DNA from: Salinicola socius
Lineage (GTDB): Bacteria; Pseudomonadota; Gammaproteobacteria; Pseudomonadales; Halomonadaceae
DNA length: 64,000 bases
Assembly (NCBI RefSeq): GCF_001937195.1
Contig: NZ_MSDO01000011.1
Location: forward strand, 62,001-126,000
Direction: 5' to 3'
Each line of letters opens with the position of its first letter. Position 1 is the first letter of the stretch. Below, piece after piece: positions 9,192-18,699 of this stretch. The position numbers and the translations under genes are program-made. The notes below the pieces were generated by a model. It searched no databases. It was not told where the DNA came from and worked only from the letters and a program-made list of their open reading frames with translations.

Positions 9192-10369
9192 CAGTGCCTC
9201 TCCCGCGGCGCAGCCGCCGCCTGTGGTGTCGTCCGTTGTTGCGAGCCCGTCTGTCCCTGTCCCGTCGACGAGGCGTGGTGGGCGAGCTCGCCCCCCACGT
9301 AGACGGCGTCGATCTCGAGTCGCGCGTTCATGACCACGACATCGGCGCGACAGCCGATATCCAACCGACCGATCTCGGTCTCGCCGAGAAAATCGGCGGG
9401 ATACTGGGACAGTCGCCGGCAGGCGTCGTCCAGACCGAGACCGATCTGGACCAGATTGCGCAGTGCCTGGTCCATGGTCAGGGTACTGCCCGCCAGCGTG
9501 CCGTCGGCCAGGCGCACGCCCCCGAGGCATTTGGTCACATGCTGCTCGCCGAGACGGTATTCCCCGTCCGGCATGCCGGCCGCGGCCGTGGAGTCGGTCA
9601 CGCCAAAGAGATGGGGAATGCAGCGCAGCGCCGTGAGGATGGCGCCGGGATGAACGTGAAGCAGATCGGGAATGATCTCGGCATAGTCGGCGTGCGCCAG
9701 CGCCGCGCCGACCATGCCGGGCTTGCGGTGATGGAGCCCGGTCATCGCGTTGAACAGGTGGGTGAAGCCGTGAGCGCCATGCTCGAGCCCGGCCACGCCC
9801 TCCTCGTAGCTCCCCAGGGTGTGGCCCATCTGCACCCGCACGCCACGCTCGCGCAGCTGCCCGATGAGTTCGGCATGGCCCGACAGCTCCGGCGCCAGCG
9901 TCAGCAGCCGGATCGGTGCCAGCGCCATTAGCGCTTCGACCTCGTCGATCACGCCGGGATGCGCATGGGGCGGCTGGGCGCCCAGCTTGCCGGGGTTGAG
10001 ATAGGGGCCTTCGAGATGCACGCCCAGGAGCCGTGAAGCGCAGGATGGCGGCGCGGCGATCAGTCGAGAGATATCCCGCAACGCCTGCTGGATATCCGAT
10101 ACCGGTGCGGTCATGGTGGTGACCAGCAGGCTGGTGGTCCCGAAACGGACGTGGGTTCGCGCCATGGTCGCGGCGGCGTCGCCCCCTTCCATGGCGTCCG
10201 CTCCGCCCCCGCCATGCACGTGCAGATCGACGAATCCCGGCAGTAGCCGCGGATATTCGTTCGTGCCGGGATCGACCGCCTCGCCCTCGATGGCGGCGAT
10301 TCGGCCATCGCGCCAGTGGAGCGTGCCGAGGCGCCATCCTTCGGGGGTCAGAATATTGCCGTAAAGCAT
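9191..10369 (-). CDS. nagA: N-acetylglucosamine-6-phosphate deacetylase
   Basis: Amidohydrolase of 392 aa that removes acetate from GlcNAc-6-phosphate after PTS uptake. Metal and catalytic residues are visible: HVHGGGGAD with His50 and His52, Glu120 in HLEGPYLNPGKLGA, His183 in MGHTLGS, His204 in THLFNAM and catalytic Asp259 in VTDSTAAAG. The start has a strong AGGAGG 5 bases upstream. It begins 22 bases after the nagR stop and overlaps nagB, so it sits inside one transcription unit. Confidence 0.96.
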   Translation of the reverse strand: MLYGNILTPEGWRLGTLHWRDGRIAAIEGEAVDPGTNEYPRLLPGFVDLHVHGGGGADAMEGGDAAATMARTHVRFGTTSLLVTTMTAPVSDIQQALRDISRLIAAPPSCASRLLGVHLEGPYLNPGKLGAQPPHAHPGVIDEVEALMALAPIRLLTLAPELSGHAELIGQLRERGVRVQMGHTLGSYEEGVAGLEHGAHGFTHLFNAMTGLHHRKPGMVGAALAHADYAEIIPDLLHVHPGAILTALRCIPHLFGVTDSTAAAGMPDGEYRLGEQHVTKCLGGVRLADGTLAGSTLTMDQALRNLVQIGLGLDDACRRLSQYPADFLGETEIGRLDIGCRADVVVMNARLEIDAVYVGGELAHHASSTGQGQTGSQQRTTPQAAAAPRERH

Positions 10370-10391
10370 GCTGCCTCCTGCTCGAGCGATC

Positions 10392-11126
10392 TCATTGCGT
10401 CAGTTCCACCATGAAGTCGTAGTAATCGGTTCGGCAGTAGGTCACCGTCAATTCCCCCGGCCGGCCGTCGGCGAGATAGCCGAGCCGCGTCATCATCAGC
10501 AGTGCGCAGGATTGCGGCACCTGGGCAAGCGTCGCCAGCTCGGCATCGGCATTGACCGCCGACACATGCTGCAGGGCCCGCACGATCGGCGTGCCCAGAT
10601 GGTCGAGGTGGCGGTAGAGCGAATGGGTGACGCCCTGCGGATCGGGCAGTACCCGGCTCGGCAGGCAGCTCTCCTCGACCGCGACCACCACGTCATCGGC
10701 CAGCCGCAGGCGCTTGAGCCGTGACACCTGATGATCCGCGTTCAACCCCAGCCGCAGGCTCTCCTCCACCGTCGGCGTTCCCAGACTCCGACTCAGCCAG
10801 CGCGAGCTGGGGCGATGACCGCGCTGGGTCAAGAGCTCGGTAAAACTGGTCAATCGTGTCAGCGATTGATTGAGCCGCGGGGCAATGAAAGTGCCGGAGC
10901 CATGGGTTCGCTGAATCAGGCCCAGTGCCACCAGCCGATCCAGCGCCTTGCGTGCGGTAATGCGGGAAATATTGAGCGATTCGGCCAGCACTCGCTCCGA
11001 AGGCAGGGCCTCGCCGGTTTCCCAGTCACCCGCTTCGATCGCCTGGACCAGTTGCTGGGCCAATTGACGATAAAGCGGGGTCGACCGATCGGCATCCAGC
11101 CTGAGCCGCGATAGCGTTGATTCCAT
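10392..11126 (-). CDS. nagR: GntR/HutC-family regulator of the nag operon
   Basis: Transcription factor of 244 aa with an N-terminal winged helix (residues ~15-75, including LPSERVLAESL and SRITARKALDRL) and a C-terminal UTRA ligand-binding domain ending in TVTYCRTDYYDFMVELTQ. Relatives of this type (NagR/DasR/YvoA) bind glucosamine 6-phosphate or GlcNAc-6-phosphate and release operator DNA. It is the first gene of the nag operon and so likely controls its own synthesis. The upstream region contains phased ATACCA elements that are the best operator candidates. Ligand and target are inferred from context. Confidence 0.9.
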   Translation of the reverse strand: MESTLSRLRLDADRSTPLYRQLAQQLVQAIEAGDWETGEALPSERVLAESLNISRITARKALDRLVALGLIQRTHGSGTFIAPRLNQSLTRLTSFTELLTQRGHRPSSRWLSRSLGTPTVEESLRLGLNADHQVSRLKRLRLADDVVVAVEESCLPSRVLPDPQGVTHSLYRHLDHLGTPIVRALQHVSAVNADAELATLAQVPQSCALLMMTRLGYLADGRPGELTVTYCRTDYYDFMVELTQ

Positions 11127-11169
11127 GGCAAGCCGGCTCCGGCGTCGCTGTGATCGATATCCGTCGCTA

Positions 11170-11209
11170 ATACCACTTCAATACCACCAACATAACCACT
11201 CGCATACCA
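11170..11209. promoter_or_regulatory. Phased ATACCA elements upstream of nagR (candidate operator)
   Basis: Four direct elements, ATACCA at 11170, ATACCA at 11181, ATAACCA at 11193 and ATACCA at 11204, spaced 11-12 bases apart, i.e. about one helical turn. They lie 44-83 bases upstream of the nagR start and between nagR and rnb. Their position suits binding by NagR, but GntR/HutC operators are usually palindromes, so the assignment is tentative. Confidence 0.5.
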
Positions 11210-11312
11210 ATCCACCAGACCCGCGACGACCAACTTTGGTCGAACCCGGAGCGCGATCGGTTCGGCCGGATCGAACCTGGCCCGACGACGAATGCCCCGG
11301 GCCGCCGCGCGA

Positions 11313-11342
11313 TTGGCGTGCCCCTCGCGGAATCCGTATAGT
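11313..11342 (+). promoter_or_regulatory. Candidate sigma70 promoter of rnb
   Basis: TTGGCG (11313-11318) and TATAGT (11337-11342) with an 18-base spacer, about 30 bases upstream of the RNase II start. The resulting leader would be only ~25 bases. Confidence 0.5.
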
Positions 11343-11373
11343 GTCGCTCTCGTCCACCGACCGATCCGATCCG

Positions 11374-13314
11374 ATGCTGCAGAACAACTCTCTTCTGGCC
11401 CAGTTGAAGCAAAACATTCGCGCCAGCACGCCGCGCGTCCAGGGCACCATCAAGGCGACCGACAAGGGTTTCGGTTTTCTCGAAGCCGAAGACGGCACGT
11501 CCTATTTCATCCCGCCGCCCGCCATGAAGCAGGTCGTCCATGGCGACCGCATCGAAGCGGTCATCAAGGAGGACGGCGACAAGAAACAGGCGGACCCCGA
11601 GACGCTGCTGGAGGCATCGCTGGATCGCTTCGTGGCGCGCGTGCAGAAGCGCGACGGACGCCTGGCGGTGGTCCCTGACCACCCCTCGATCAATCTTTCG
11701 CTCAAGGCACGCCTCAAGCGCTCGCTGGAAGAGTCCGACATCGCCGACGGCGACTGGGTCGTCGCCCGCCTGATCCGCCATCCGCTGCGACCGGACGACC
11801 GCGCCTTCTTTACCCAGATCGACGAGCTGGTGGTCAAGAGCGAGGACCCGGCCGTTCCCTGGCGCGTCACGCTAGCACGCCACGCGCTGGAGCAGGAGTG
11901 TCCGCCGGCCGCCGATGCCTGGCCGCTGAAGGACGAAGGGCTGGTCCGCGAAGATCTCACCGCGGAGCCGTTCTTCACCATCGATGGCGAGAAGACTCGC
12001 GACATGGACGACGCGCTGCGGGTCGAAGCCACCGACGACGGCTGGACCATGACGGTGGCGATCGCCGATCCCACCGCCTATGTGGACGAGTCCCACCCGG
12101 CGGACAAGGAAGCGCGTACCCGCGCCTTCACGGTCTACCTCCCGGGTCAGAACATCACCATGCTGCCGGAAGCGCTGGCCGACGATCTGTGCTCGCTGAA
12201 GCCGGATGTGGAGCGTCCGGTACTGGCATGCCGCCTCCAGGTGGGCCACGACGGCACGCTGGGGGAATATCGCTTCTTCGCCGCCACGATTCGCTCCCAG
12301 GCACGGCTGGTCTACGACGCGGTCTCCGACTGGATCGACGGCGAACCGAACGCCGAGGCGCCGGCGGCACCGATCGCCGAGCAGTTGACGGCGCTGGCCG
12401 AGCTCTCCCGCGCTCGCGCCGCCTGGCGCGAAGCCAACACGCTGGTGTTCAAGGATCGCCCCGACTACGCGTTCGATCTCGACGACGCCGGTAACGTGCT
12501 GGGCATCCGGGTCGAGGAGCGACGCATTGCCCAGCGCATGATCGAAGAGGCGATGATCGTTGCCAATGCCTGCTGCGCCGACCTGCTAGCCAAGGAAGTC
12601 GGCCACGGCATTTTCAACGTGCACCACGCCTTCGAACCGGAAAAGATCGATCAGGCGCTGGAATTCCTGGCCGCACAGGAGATTCCGGCAGAGCGCGAGC
12701 AGCTTTCCGAACTCTCTCGCTATCGCGAATTCCGCCGGGCGCTGGACGCTCGCGAAGACGCCTGGCTGGATGTGCGCCTCCGTCGCTTCCAGGGTTACAC
12801 CAGCATGTCGGCCCGCCCCGGGCCTCACTTCGGCCTGGGACTGCCGGCCTATGCCACCTGGACATCGCCGATCCGCAAGTACGGCGACATGGTCAATCAT
12901 CGCCTGATCAAGCGGGTCTTGAAGTCGGAAGTGGCCCCTGTGGAAGCCAGCCAGCAGCTGACCGAGCAACTGACCGAACGCCGTCGACTGAACCGAATGG
13001 CCGAACGTGACGTCAAAGACTGGCTTTACGTGCGCTATCTGGGCGCCACCCTCGACCAGGGCGAAGTGTACGATGCCGATATCATCGATATCCGCCGTGG
13101 TGGCATGCGGGTCCGCCTGATCGCCAACGGGGCGACCGCTTTCGTGCCGGCACCGTTGATCCACAGCGACCGCACTCAGGTCGCCATCGACGACAAGGAA
13201 GGCCGCATCCAGATCGCCGGCGAGCCGCGCTATCAGCTCGGTGGCTCCCTGCGCGTCAAGCTGGTCGAAGCGCGTGAAGCGACACGCTCGCTGGTGGCCA
13301 CTCCCGCCGAGTGA
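11374..13314 (+). CDS. rnb: Exoribonuclease II
   Basis: Processive 3'-5' RNA-degrading enzyme, 646 aa, the length of RNase II rather than the longer RNase R. The N-terminus MLQNNSLLAQLKQNI closely resembles E. coli RNase II. Cold-shock-like domains precede the RNB catalytic domain. The metal-binding aspartates are in DGEKTRDMDDA (Asp204, 210, 212, 213), and TSPIRKYGDMVNHR is near residue 500. A C-terminal S1 domain follows (from ~560). The start is chosen by homology; no good ribosome-binding site is visible, and a longer open frame reaching 11125 is rejected. It is transcribed divergently from nagR. A strong hairpin lies just after the stop. Confidence 0.94.
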   Translation: MLQNNSLLAQLKQNIRASTPRVQGTIKATDKGFGFLEAEDGTSYFIPPPAMKQVVHGDRIEAVIKEDGDKKQADPETLLEASLDRFVARVQKRDGRLAVVPDHPSINLSLKARLKRSLEESDIADGDWVVARLIRHPLRPDDRAFFTQIDELVVKSEDPAVPWRVTLARHALEQECPPAADAWPLKDEGLVREDLTAEPFFTIDGEKTRDMDDALRVEATDDGWTMTVAIADPTAYVDESHPADKEARTRAFTVYLPGQNITMLPEALADDLCSLKPDVERPVLACRLQVGHDGTLGEYRFFAATIRSQARLVYDAVSDWIDGEPNAEAPAAPIAEQLTALAELSRARAAWREANTLVFKDRPDYAFDLDDAGNVLGIRVEERRIAQRMIEEAMIVANACCADLLAKEVGHGIFNVHHAFEPEKIDQALEFLAAQEIPAEREQLSELSRYREFRRALDAREDAWLDVRLRRFQGYTSMSARPGPHFGLGLPAYATWTSPIRKYGDMVNHRLIKRVLKSEVAPVEASQQLTEQLTERRRLNRMAERDVKDWLYVRYLGATLDQGEVYDADIIDIRRGGMRVRLIANGATAFVPAPLIHSDRTQVAIDDKEGRIQIAGEPRYQLGGSLRVKLVEAREATRSLVATPAE

Positions 13315-13326
13315 GCGACGCAACGG

Positions 13327-13356
13327 CCCGGCAGCGCTGACGACGGCGCCGCCGGG
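13327..13356 (+). terminator. Hairpin after rnb
   Basis: CCCGGCAGCGCTG pairs with CGGCGCCGCCGGG around an ACGA loop (one mismatch and one G-T pair). No T-run follows, so it may protect the mRNA end or act with Rho rather than being a classical terminator. Confidence 0.45.
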
Positions 13357-13507
13357 CTACCACTATGGTGTGAACGCCCTGTGGCAGTAAAACGATATAC
13401 TGCAATGTAGTCGGTCATCGATATCGTCAGTCATCGCCATTCTCGGGAATGTGCTTTTATCGACAGCGACGGTCTTGACAGGGAAAGTCTTTTAGAGGAG
13501 CGGCTCG

Positions 13508-14641
13508 TTGCATATTGCCGACGTCACGATGTTCTATGCCCCCGCCAGCGGCGGGGTTCGTACTTACCTCGATGCCAAGCATCGGCGCCTCGCCAAATTG
13601 CCGGGCATCACCTGCAGCCTGCTGATTCCTGGCTCGCAGCTGTTTTCCCACAACGGCATTCACGAAATTCCATCACCGCCGTTACCGTTCAGTCAGGGAT
13701 ACCGATTTCCGCTTCGTCGCCGCGGCTGGGAGCGGGAGCTCGTTCGCCTGGCTCCCGACATCATCGAAGCCGGCGATCCCTACGTGACCGGCTGGGCAGC
13801 GCTGCAAGCGGGTCGCAAGCTCGACGTGCCGGTGGTCGGTTTCTATCACTCCGATCTGCCACGGCTGATCAGCAACAGAATGGGAAGCGGCACCGACAAG
13901 CTGGTAGAGCGATATGTCTATCAGCTCTACCGCCGCTTCGATCAGGTGCTGGCGCCAAGCCGGGTGATGGCGGAGCGGTTGACCCGCCTCGGCATCGAGC
14001 AGGTCGCCATTCAGCCGCTGGGCGTCGATCTGGAAACGTTTCATCCCAGCCGCCTGAATCCGACTCTACGTCGACAGCTGAATCTCGACGACGACACCAA
14101 GCTGCTGATCTTCGTCGGGCGTGGCTCTCGCGAAAAGAATCTCCACGACCTGCTGGAAACCGCACGGCTGCTCGGCAAAGGCTACCATCTGCTGCTGGTC
14201 GGACCGAGCATGCCCAGCAACGTTCCCGATAATGTCAGCGTGATCGATCGCTACACGCCAACCGAAGAGGTCGCCAGCTGGCTGGCATCCAGTGACGCGC
14301 TGGTGCACGCCGGTACTCAGGAAACTTTCGGCCTGGTCGCGCTCGAAGCGATGGCCAGCGGTATTCCCGTCATTGCCGCGAGAGCCGGGGCCCTGGCCGA
14401 AAACGTGCCGCTGGGCTGCGGGCTGCTCAGCGAGCCGCACTCGCCGGCGGACATGGCGCGCGCCGTGAGGGAGCTGTTCTCCAACCACGATGCCGCGCAG
14501 GCCGGACGCCGCGCCCGCCGTTACGTGGAACGCAATCACGATTGGGACATCGTCATCGACGGCCTGCTGTCACACTATCGTCGCCTCACCAGCGCCACCG
14601 AAGGCGCGGGAGAGGCCCAGCAGGGCTCGCAGCATGGATGA
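13508..14641 (+). CDS. GT4-family glycosyltransferase
   Basis: Cytoplasmic or membrane-associated retaining glycosyltransferase of the GT4 family, 377 aa, GT-B fold. The N-terminal acceptor domain begins IADVTMFYAPASGGVRTYL. The C-terminal donor domain has the EX7E motif in ETFGLVALE (Glu272, Glu280) and FVGRGSREKN. The start is a TTG with AGAGGAG 7 bases upstream; the next ATG is 7 codons later without such a site. It resembles MgtA/PimB-like enzymes that transfer sugars onto lipids, but donor and acceptor are unknown. It overlaps the next gene by 8 bases and heads a three-gene unit with a deacetylase and a flippase-like protein. Confidence 0.85.
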   Translation: MHIADVTMFYAPASGGVRTYLDAKHRRLAKLPGITCSLLIPGSQLFSHNGIHEIPSPPLPFSQGYRFPLRRRGWERELVRLAPDIIEAGDPYVTGWAALQAGRKLDVPVVGFYHSDLPRLISNRMGSGTDKLVERYVYQLYRRFDQVLAPSRVMAERLTRLGIEQVAIQPLGVDLETFHPSRLNPTLRRQLNLDDDTKLLIFVGRGSREKNLHDLLETARLLGKGYHLLLVGPSMPSNVPDNVSVIDRYTPTEEVASWLASSDALVHAGTQETFGLVALEAMASGIPVIAARAGALAENVPLGCGLLSEPHSPADMARAVRELFSNHDAAQAGRRARRYVERNHDWDIVIDGLLSHYRRLTSATEGAGEAQQGSQHG

Positions 14642-15449
14642 TCGCCATTTTTCGCTGGTGCTCCACGATATCGCGCCGGAGACCTGGCCGGATTATCGCG
14701 GTTTCGTCGAAGCCGTCGATCGTCTCGGTGAACGTCTTGGCCAGCGCATCCCCATCACCTGGCTCGTCGTACCCAATTTCCACGGGCGTGGCGAATGCCG
14801 CGACAGTGATACTCTGCGCCGGGTACTCGATACGCGTCTGGCGCTGGGCGACGAGTTGACGCTACATGGCTATTACCATCGGGATGATGCGCCGGCGCCC
14901 CGCTCGCTGCGCGATTTCTACATGCGCCGGATCTACACCTGGGAGGGGGAATTCTATTCCCTCGATCGCGCTCGAGCCGGGGCCCTGCTCGACGAAGGAA
15001 TGGCTCAGTTCGAGTCCTGCGGCTGGCCACATGGCGGCTTCGTGGCACCGGCCTGGCTGATGAGCCAGGGAACGCGTGAAGCACTGAAAGAGCGTCCGTT
15101 CACCTACACCAGCGATCCCCAACAGCTCTACCGGCTACCGGCCTTCTCCCCGCTGGAAGCGCCGAGCATCGTGTGGAGCGCCCGCAGCGCCTGGCGACGC
15201 GGCATGTCGCGAGTGGTCAGCGCCATTCAATATCGCCGTTTCCAGCACGCCGGGATGCTGCGGTTGGCATTGCACCCCGTGGATATGCGCTATCAGCCCT
15301 CCTACGACTACTGGCTGCAGATGGTCGAGCATTTGATGCGGTCGGGACGACAGCCGGTGACGAAACAGAGCTGGCTGAACCACGCTGCCCCCGATATTGC
15401 CTCGGACAATCTCGCCCAACGGGCGAACAAGGATCGCTCCGCGGCATGA
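14634..15449 (+). CDS. DUF2334 polysaccharide-deacetylase-like protein
   Basis: Protein of 271 aa in the carbohydrate esterase 4-like DUF2334 family, predicted to remove N-acetyl groups from a sugar. A likely metal site is formed by His11-Asp12 in LHDIAPETW and His78/His82 in TLHGYYHRDD. There is no signal peptide, so it should act in the cytoplasm. The start ATG lies inside the end of the glycosyltransferase gene and the stop overlaps the next start (ATGA), so the three proteins are probably made together. The substrate is unknown; a GlcNAc-containing lipid made by the upstream enzyme is a reasonable guess. Confidence 0.8.
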   Translation: MDDRHFSLVLHDIAPETWPDYRGFVEAVDRLGERLGQRIPITWLVVPNFHGRGECRDSDTLRRVLDTRLALGDELTLHGYYHRDDAPAPRSLRDFYMRRIYTWEGEFYSLDRARAGALLDEGMAQFESCGWPHGGFVAPAWLMSQGTREALKERPFTYTSDPQQLYRLPAFSPLEAPSIVWSARSAWRRGMSRVVSAIQYRRFQHAGMLRLALHPVDMRYQPSYDYWLQMVEHLMRSGRQPVTKQSWLNHAAPDIASDNLAQRANKDRSAA

Positions 15450-16453
15450 AGCGCATCCTGTGGTTATTGGCGCTGGGCCTGGTGGCAGCGCTGGCAATAC
15501 CGATTCTGATTGGTGGGCGTGGCATCGTCACCGAACTGCGGGGATTCCCCACTTCCCAGCTGCTGCTGATGATGGGCATGATCCTCGTCTGCTGGAACCT
15601 CAACGCCCTGCGCCTGAGGTTGTTGCTGGCCGGGCGTGCCGGGAAACTTTCCCAGACCCGCGCCTTTTCGATCGTCATGGCCACCGAGTTCGCCATCTGC
15701 GCCACACCCGGTGGGACCGGCGGCCCGCTGACCCTGCTTGGCCTGCTGGCTCGACGCGGCATCCGGCCGGCTCAGGCGTCCGCCATCTTTGCCGTCGATC
15801 AGCTCACCGATCTGCTGTTCTTCCTGTCCGGCTTGATTGGCGTGGCTCTCTACGTATTGATCGAGGCCGTCGATCTGAAGCTGGGCTGGCTGGTGGGTCT
15901 TCCCACTCTGCTGCTACTGACCGCGCTGGTGATGCTATGGCTGACGCTCACCCATTACGCCCGGGTCATGCATGTCACGGGGCGCTGGCTGGCCAGGCTC
16001 AACGTCAAGCGCCGCTCGCGATTCGGCTTCGCCCGTCGTCTGCTGCATTTTCGCAACTCGCTGATCGAAACCCTGCGGCTACCGCGCTGGTTGCTGCTCG
16101 CCGTATTCCTGCTCTGCTGCGCTCACTGGCTGATCCGCTACAGCATTCTCTACCTGGTCGTCCAGGGACTGGGGCAGCATATCGACTGGGCGTGGACGTT
16201 CCTGGTGCAGATGGTATCGATGGCTGCCGGCCAGCTCAGCTTCCTGCCGGGGGGCGCGGGAGGCGCCGAGCTGACATCATCCGCTCTGCTGACGCCGCTG
16301 ATCGGCGCGCAGAGTGCCGCCGCCGCCGTGCTGATCTGGCGCTTCGTTACCTACTACTTCTATCTGCTGGCCGGATTTCCGATATTCGTCGCCACCGCGG
16401 GAAAGGCCTTCCTGCGCATGATGAACAAGCAGCGGGCCGCGGGCAAACGCTGA
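15446..16453 (+). CDS. Flippase-like membrane protein (LPG synthase TM/UPF0104 family)
   Basis: Integral membrane protein of 335 aa with about eight hydrophobic segments, of the lysylphosphatidylglycerol-synthase transmembrane/YbhN type without the synthase domain. Visible family features include CATPGGTGGPLTLLGLLARRG near residue 90 and FLPGGAGGAE near residue 270. The start is the ATG in the ATGA overlap with the deacetylase gene; the longer open frame from 15173 is a shadow. Proteins of this family are associated with lipid translocation or glycolipid formation. Together with its two upstream partners it suggests that a modified glycolipid is made inside and moved across the membrane. Confidence 0.83.
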   Translation: MKRILWLLALGLVAALAIPILIGGRGIVTELRGFPTSQLLLMMGMILVCWNLNALRLRLLLAGRAGKLSQTRAFSIVMATEFAICATPGGTGGPLTLLGLLARRGIRPAQASAIFAVDQLTDLLFFLSGLIGVALYVLIEAVDLKLGWLVGLPTLLLLTALVMLWLTLTHYARVMHVTGRWLARLNVKRRSRFGFARRLLHFRNSLIETLRLPRWLLLAVFLLCCAHWLIRYSILYLVVQGLGQHIDWAWTFLVQMVSMAAGQLSFLPGGAGGAELTSSALLTPLIGAQSAAAAVLIWRFVTYYFYLLAGFPIFVATAGKAFLRMMNKQRAAGKR

Positions 16454-16551
16454 CATCGAAACGACAGACAGCGTCAATCATCGGCCTGGTCGAGGCTGAG
16501 CCAGAACATTTTTAAAGGAAAGGCGGAAAACTGGCAGGTACATGGAAACAG

Positions 16552-16583
16552 ATCGCCCCGTCAGGCGAACCAGACGGGGCGAT
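16552..16583 (-). terminator. Hairpin after sucD
   Basis: Perfect 11-bp stem ATCGCCCCGTC/GACGGGGCGAT with a 10-base loop, about 40 bases past the sucD stop and also ~100 bases past the flippase-like gene on the other strand. On the minus strand it is followed by CTGTTTCC, a weak U-tract. It probably ends both converging transcripts. Confidence 0.65.
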
Positions 16584-16622
16584 GAGCGAGACATATCGTC
16601 TCCAGCGGTACAGCGAGAAGAC

Positions 16623-17495
16623 TTACCAGCCAGTGGCGGCCTTCAGCGCATCACCGATCTCGGCGAGCGAACGCACGGTCTTGACGCCGGCATCTTCCAG
16701 CGCCTTGAACTTCTCGTCCGCGGTCCCTTTGCCACCGGCAATGATCGCACCGGCATGGCCCATGCGCTTGCCCGGAGGGGCAGTGACACCGGCGATGTAG
16801 GAGACCACCGGCTTGGAAACGTTGGCCTTGATATAGGCTGCGGCTTCCTCTTCGGCGTTACCACCGATTTCACCGATCATCACGATGGCCTCGGTCTGCG
16901 GGTCCTTCTCGAACATCTCCAGGATGTCGATGAAGGAGGAGCCCGGGATCGGGTCGCCGCCGATGCCCACGCAGGTGGACTGACCGAAACCGTGATCGGT
17001 CGTCTGCTTGACCGCTTCATAGGTCAGGGTGCCGGAGCGCGACACGATACCGACACGGCCCGGCTTGTGGATATGACCCGGCATGATGCCGATCTTGGTC
17101 TCGCCCGGCGTGATCACGCCAGGGCAGTTCGGACCGATCAGGCGGACGCCCAGCTCGTCACACTTGACCTTGACGTCGAGCATGTCCAGCGTCGGGATGC
17201 CTTCGGTGATGCAGACGATCAGCTTGATGCCGGCGTTGGCGGCTTCGAGGATCGAGTCCTTGCAGAAGGCTGCAGGCACATAGATGACTGACGCTTCCGC
17301 GCCGGTCTTCTCGACCGCTTCCTTGACGGTGTTGAACACCGGCAGGCCCAGATGCTCCTGGCCGCCCTTGCCCGGCGTGACACCGCCGACCATGTTGGTA
17401 CCGTAAGCAATCGCTTGCTCGGAGTGAAACGTCCCCTGGCCACCGGTGAAGCCCTGGCAGATGACCTTGGTGCTCTTGTCGATCAGGATACTCAT
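16623..17495 (-). CDS. sucD: Succinyl-CoA synthetase alpha subunit
   Basis: Alpha subunit of the TCA enzyme that converts succinyl-CoA to succinate with formation of ATP or GTP, 290 aa, normal length. It has the CoA-binding Rossmann region ([19 protein letters not shown] at the N-terminus) and the phosphorylated histidine in the [14 protein letters not shown] segment near residue 246. The start overlaps the sucC stop by one base (TAATG), giving coupled synthesis of the two subunits. It is the last gene of the sdh-suc block. Confidence 0.97.
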   Translation of the reverse strand: MSILIDKSTKVICQGFTGGQGTFHSEQAIAYGTNMVGGVTPGKGGQEHLGLPVFNTVKEAVEKTGAEASVIYVPAAFCKDSILEAANAGIKLIVCITEGIPTLDMLDVKVKCDELGVRLIGPNCPGVITPGETKIGIMPGHIHKPGRVGIVSRSGTLTYEAVKQTTDHGFGQSTCVGIGGDPIPGSSFIDILEMFEKDPQTEAIVMIGEIGGNAEEEAAAYIKANVSKPVVSYIAGVTAPPGKRMGHAGAIIAGGKGTADEKFKALEDAGVKTVRSLAEIGDALKAATGW

Positions 17496-18661
17496 TACTT
17501 GCCCTCCGCCGCTTTGACGACCTGCTGAGCCGCGTCAGTCAGGCTGGTAGCAGCGATGATGTTGAGTCCGCTGGAAGCCAGTTTCTCGGCACCCAGCTCG
17601 GCGTTGTTACCTTCCAGACGCACCACGACCGGCACGTTGACGCCGACCTGCTCGACGGCTCCGATGATGCCCTCGGCGATCATATCGCAACGCACGATGC
17701 CGCCGAAGATGTTGACCAGCACGGCTTTGACGTTGGTGTCGGAGAGGATGATCTTGAACGCTTCCGCCACGCGTTCCTTGGTCGCGCCGCCACCGACATC
17801 GAGGAAGTTGGCCGGGCTGCCGCCGTTGAGATTGACGATGTCCATGGTGCCCATGGCCAGACCTGCGCCGTTGACCATGCAGCCGATGTTGCCGTCGAGC
17901 GCGACGTAATTGAGTTCCCACTCCTGAGCGTGCGCTTCGCGCTCGTCTTCCTGGGACGGGTCGCGCATCGCCTGCAGATCGGGATGACGATACATGGCGT
18001 TGGCGTCGAGGTTGATCTTGGCGTCGAGGCAATGGAGATTGCCTTCGTCGGTGATCACCAGCGGGTTGATTTCCAGCAGCGCCAGATCCTTGTCGTGGAA
18101 CAGCTTGGACAGGCCCAGGAAGATCTTGGTGAACTGCTTGATCTGTTCCTTGTTCAGGCCCAGCTGGAACGCCAGTTCACGCGCCTGATACGGCTGTGCA
18201 CCGACCAGCGGATCGATTTCGGCCTTGAGGATCTTCTCGGGAGTTTCCTCGGCGACCTTCTCGATCTCGACACCACCTTCGGTGGAGGCCATGAAGACGA
18301 CGCGGCGTGTGGAACGATCGACCACGGCACCCAGATACAGCTCGGTGGCGATATCGGTGCAGTTCTCGACCAGGATCTTGGCAACCGGCTGACCTTTCTC
18401 GTCGGTCTGATAGGTCACCAGGTTCTTGCCCAGCCACTGCTCGGCAAAGGCCTTGGCGGCTTCCGGGCTTTCGATCAGCTTGACGCCGCCGGCCTTGCCG
18501 CGGCCACCTGCGTGAACCTGTGCCTTGACGACCCACTTGTCGCCACCGATTTTCTTGCAGGCCTGTGCGGCTTCGTCCGGCGTGTCGACGGCGAAACCCT
18601 TGGAGACTGGAAGACCGTAATCGGCAAACAGCTGTTTGCCCTGATACTCGTGAAGGTTCAT
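17495..18661 (-). CDS. sucC: Succinyl-CoA synthetase beta subunit
   Basis: Beta subunit of succinyl-CoA synthetase, 388 aa, matching the E. coli length. The N-terminus [19 protein letters not shown] opens an ATP-grasp domain ([16 protein letters not shown] around 47-62). The C-terminal CoA-ligase half includes [12 protein letters not shown] and [16 protein letters not shown]. It forms an alpha2beta2 or alpha-beta complex with SucD. It is separated from lpdA by 118 bases containing two hairpins, so its expression may be adjusted relative to the upstream genes. Confidence 0.97.
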   Translation of the reverse strand: MNLHEYQGKQLFADYGLPVSKGFAVDTPDEAAQACKKIGGDKWVVKAQVHAGGRGKAGGVKLIESPEAAKAFAEQWLGKNLVTYQTDEKGQPVAKILVENCTDIATELYLGAVVDRSTRRVVFMASTEGGVEIEKVAEETPEKILKAEIDPLVGAQPYQARELAFQLGLNKEQIKQFTKIFLGLSKLFHDKDLALLEINPLVITDEGNLHCLDAKINLDANAMYRHPDLQAMRDPSQEDEREAHAQEWELNYVALDGNIGCMVNGAGLAMGTMDIVNLNGGSPANFLDVGGGATKERVAEAFKIILSDTNVKAVLVNIFGGIVRCDMIAEGIIGAVEQVGVNVPVVVRLEGNNAELGAEKLASSGLNIIAATSLTDAAQQVVKAAEGK

Positions 18662-18699
18662 CGATTCATGCCATTAGGTTGCATGTGACTCGAATGGCA

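Noticed and set aside
9192-10337. Long upstream extension of the nagB frame through nagA
   Set aside because: The extension overlaps nagA in another frame and is low-complexity Arg/Gly/Ala; the ATGA-linked start at 9191 matches NagB-II proteins.
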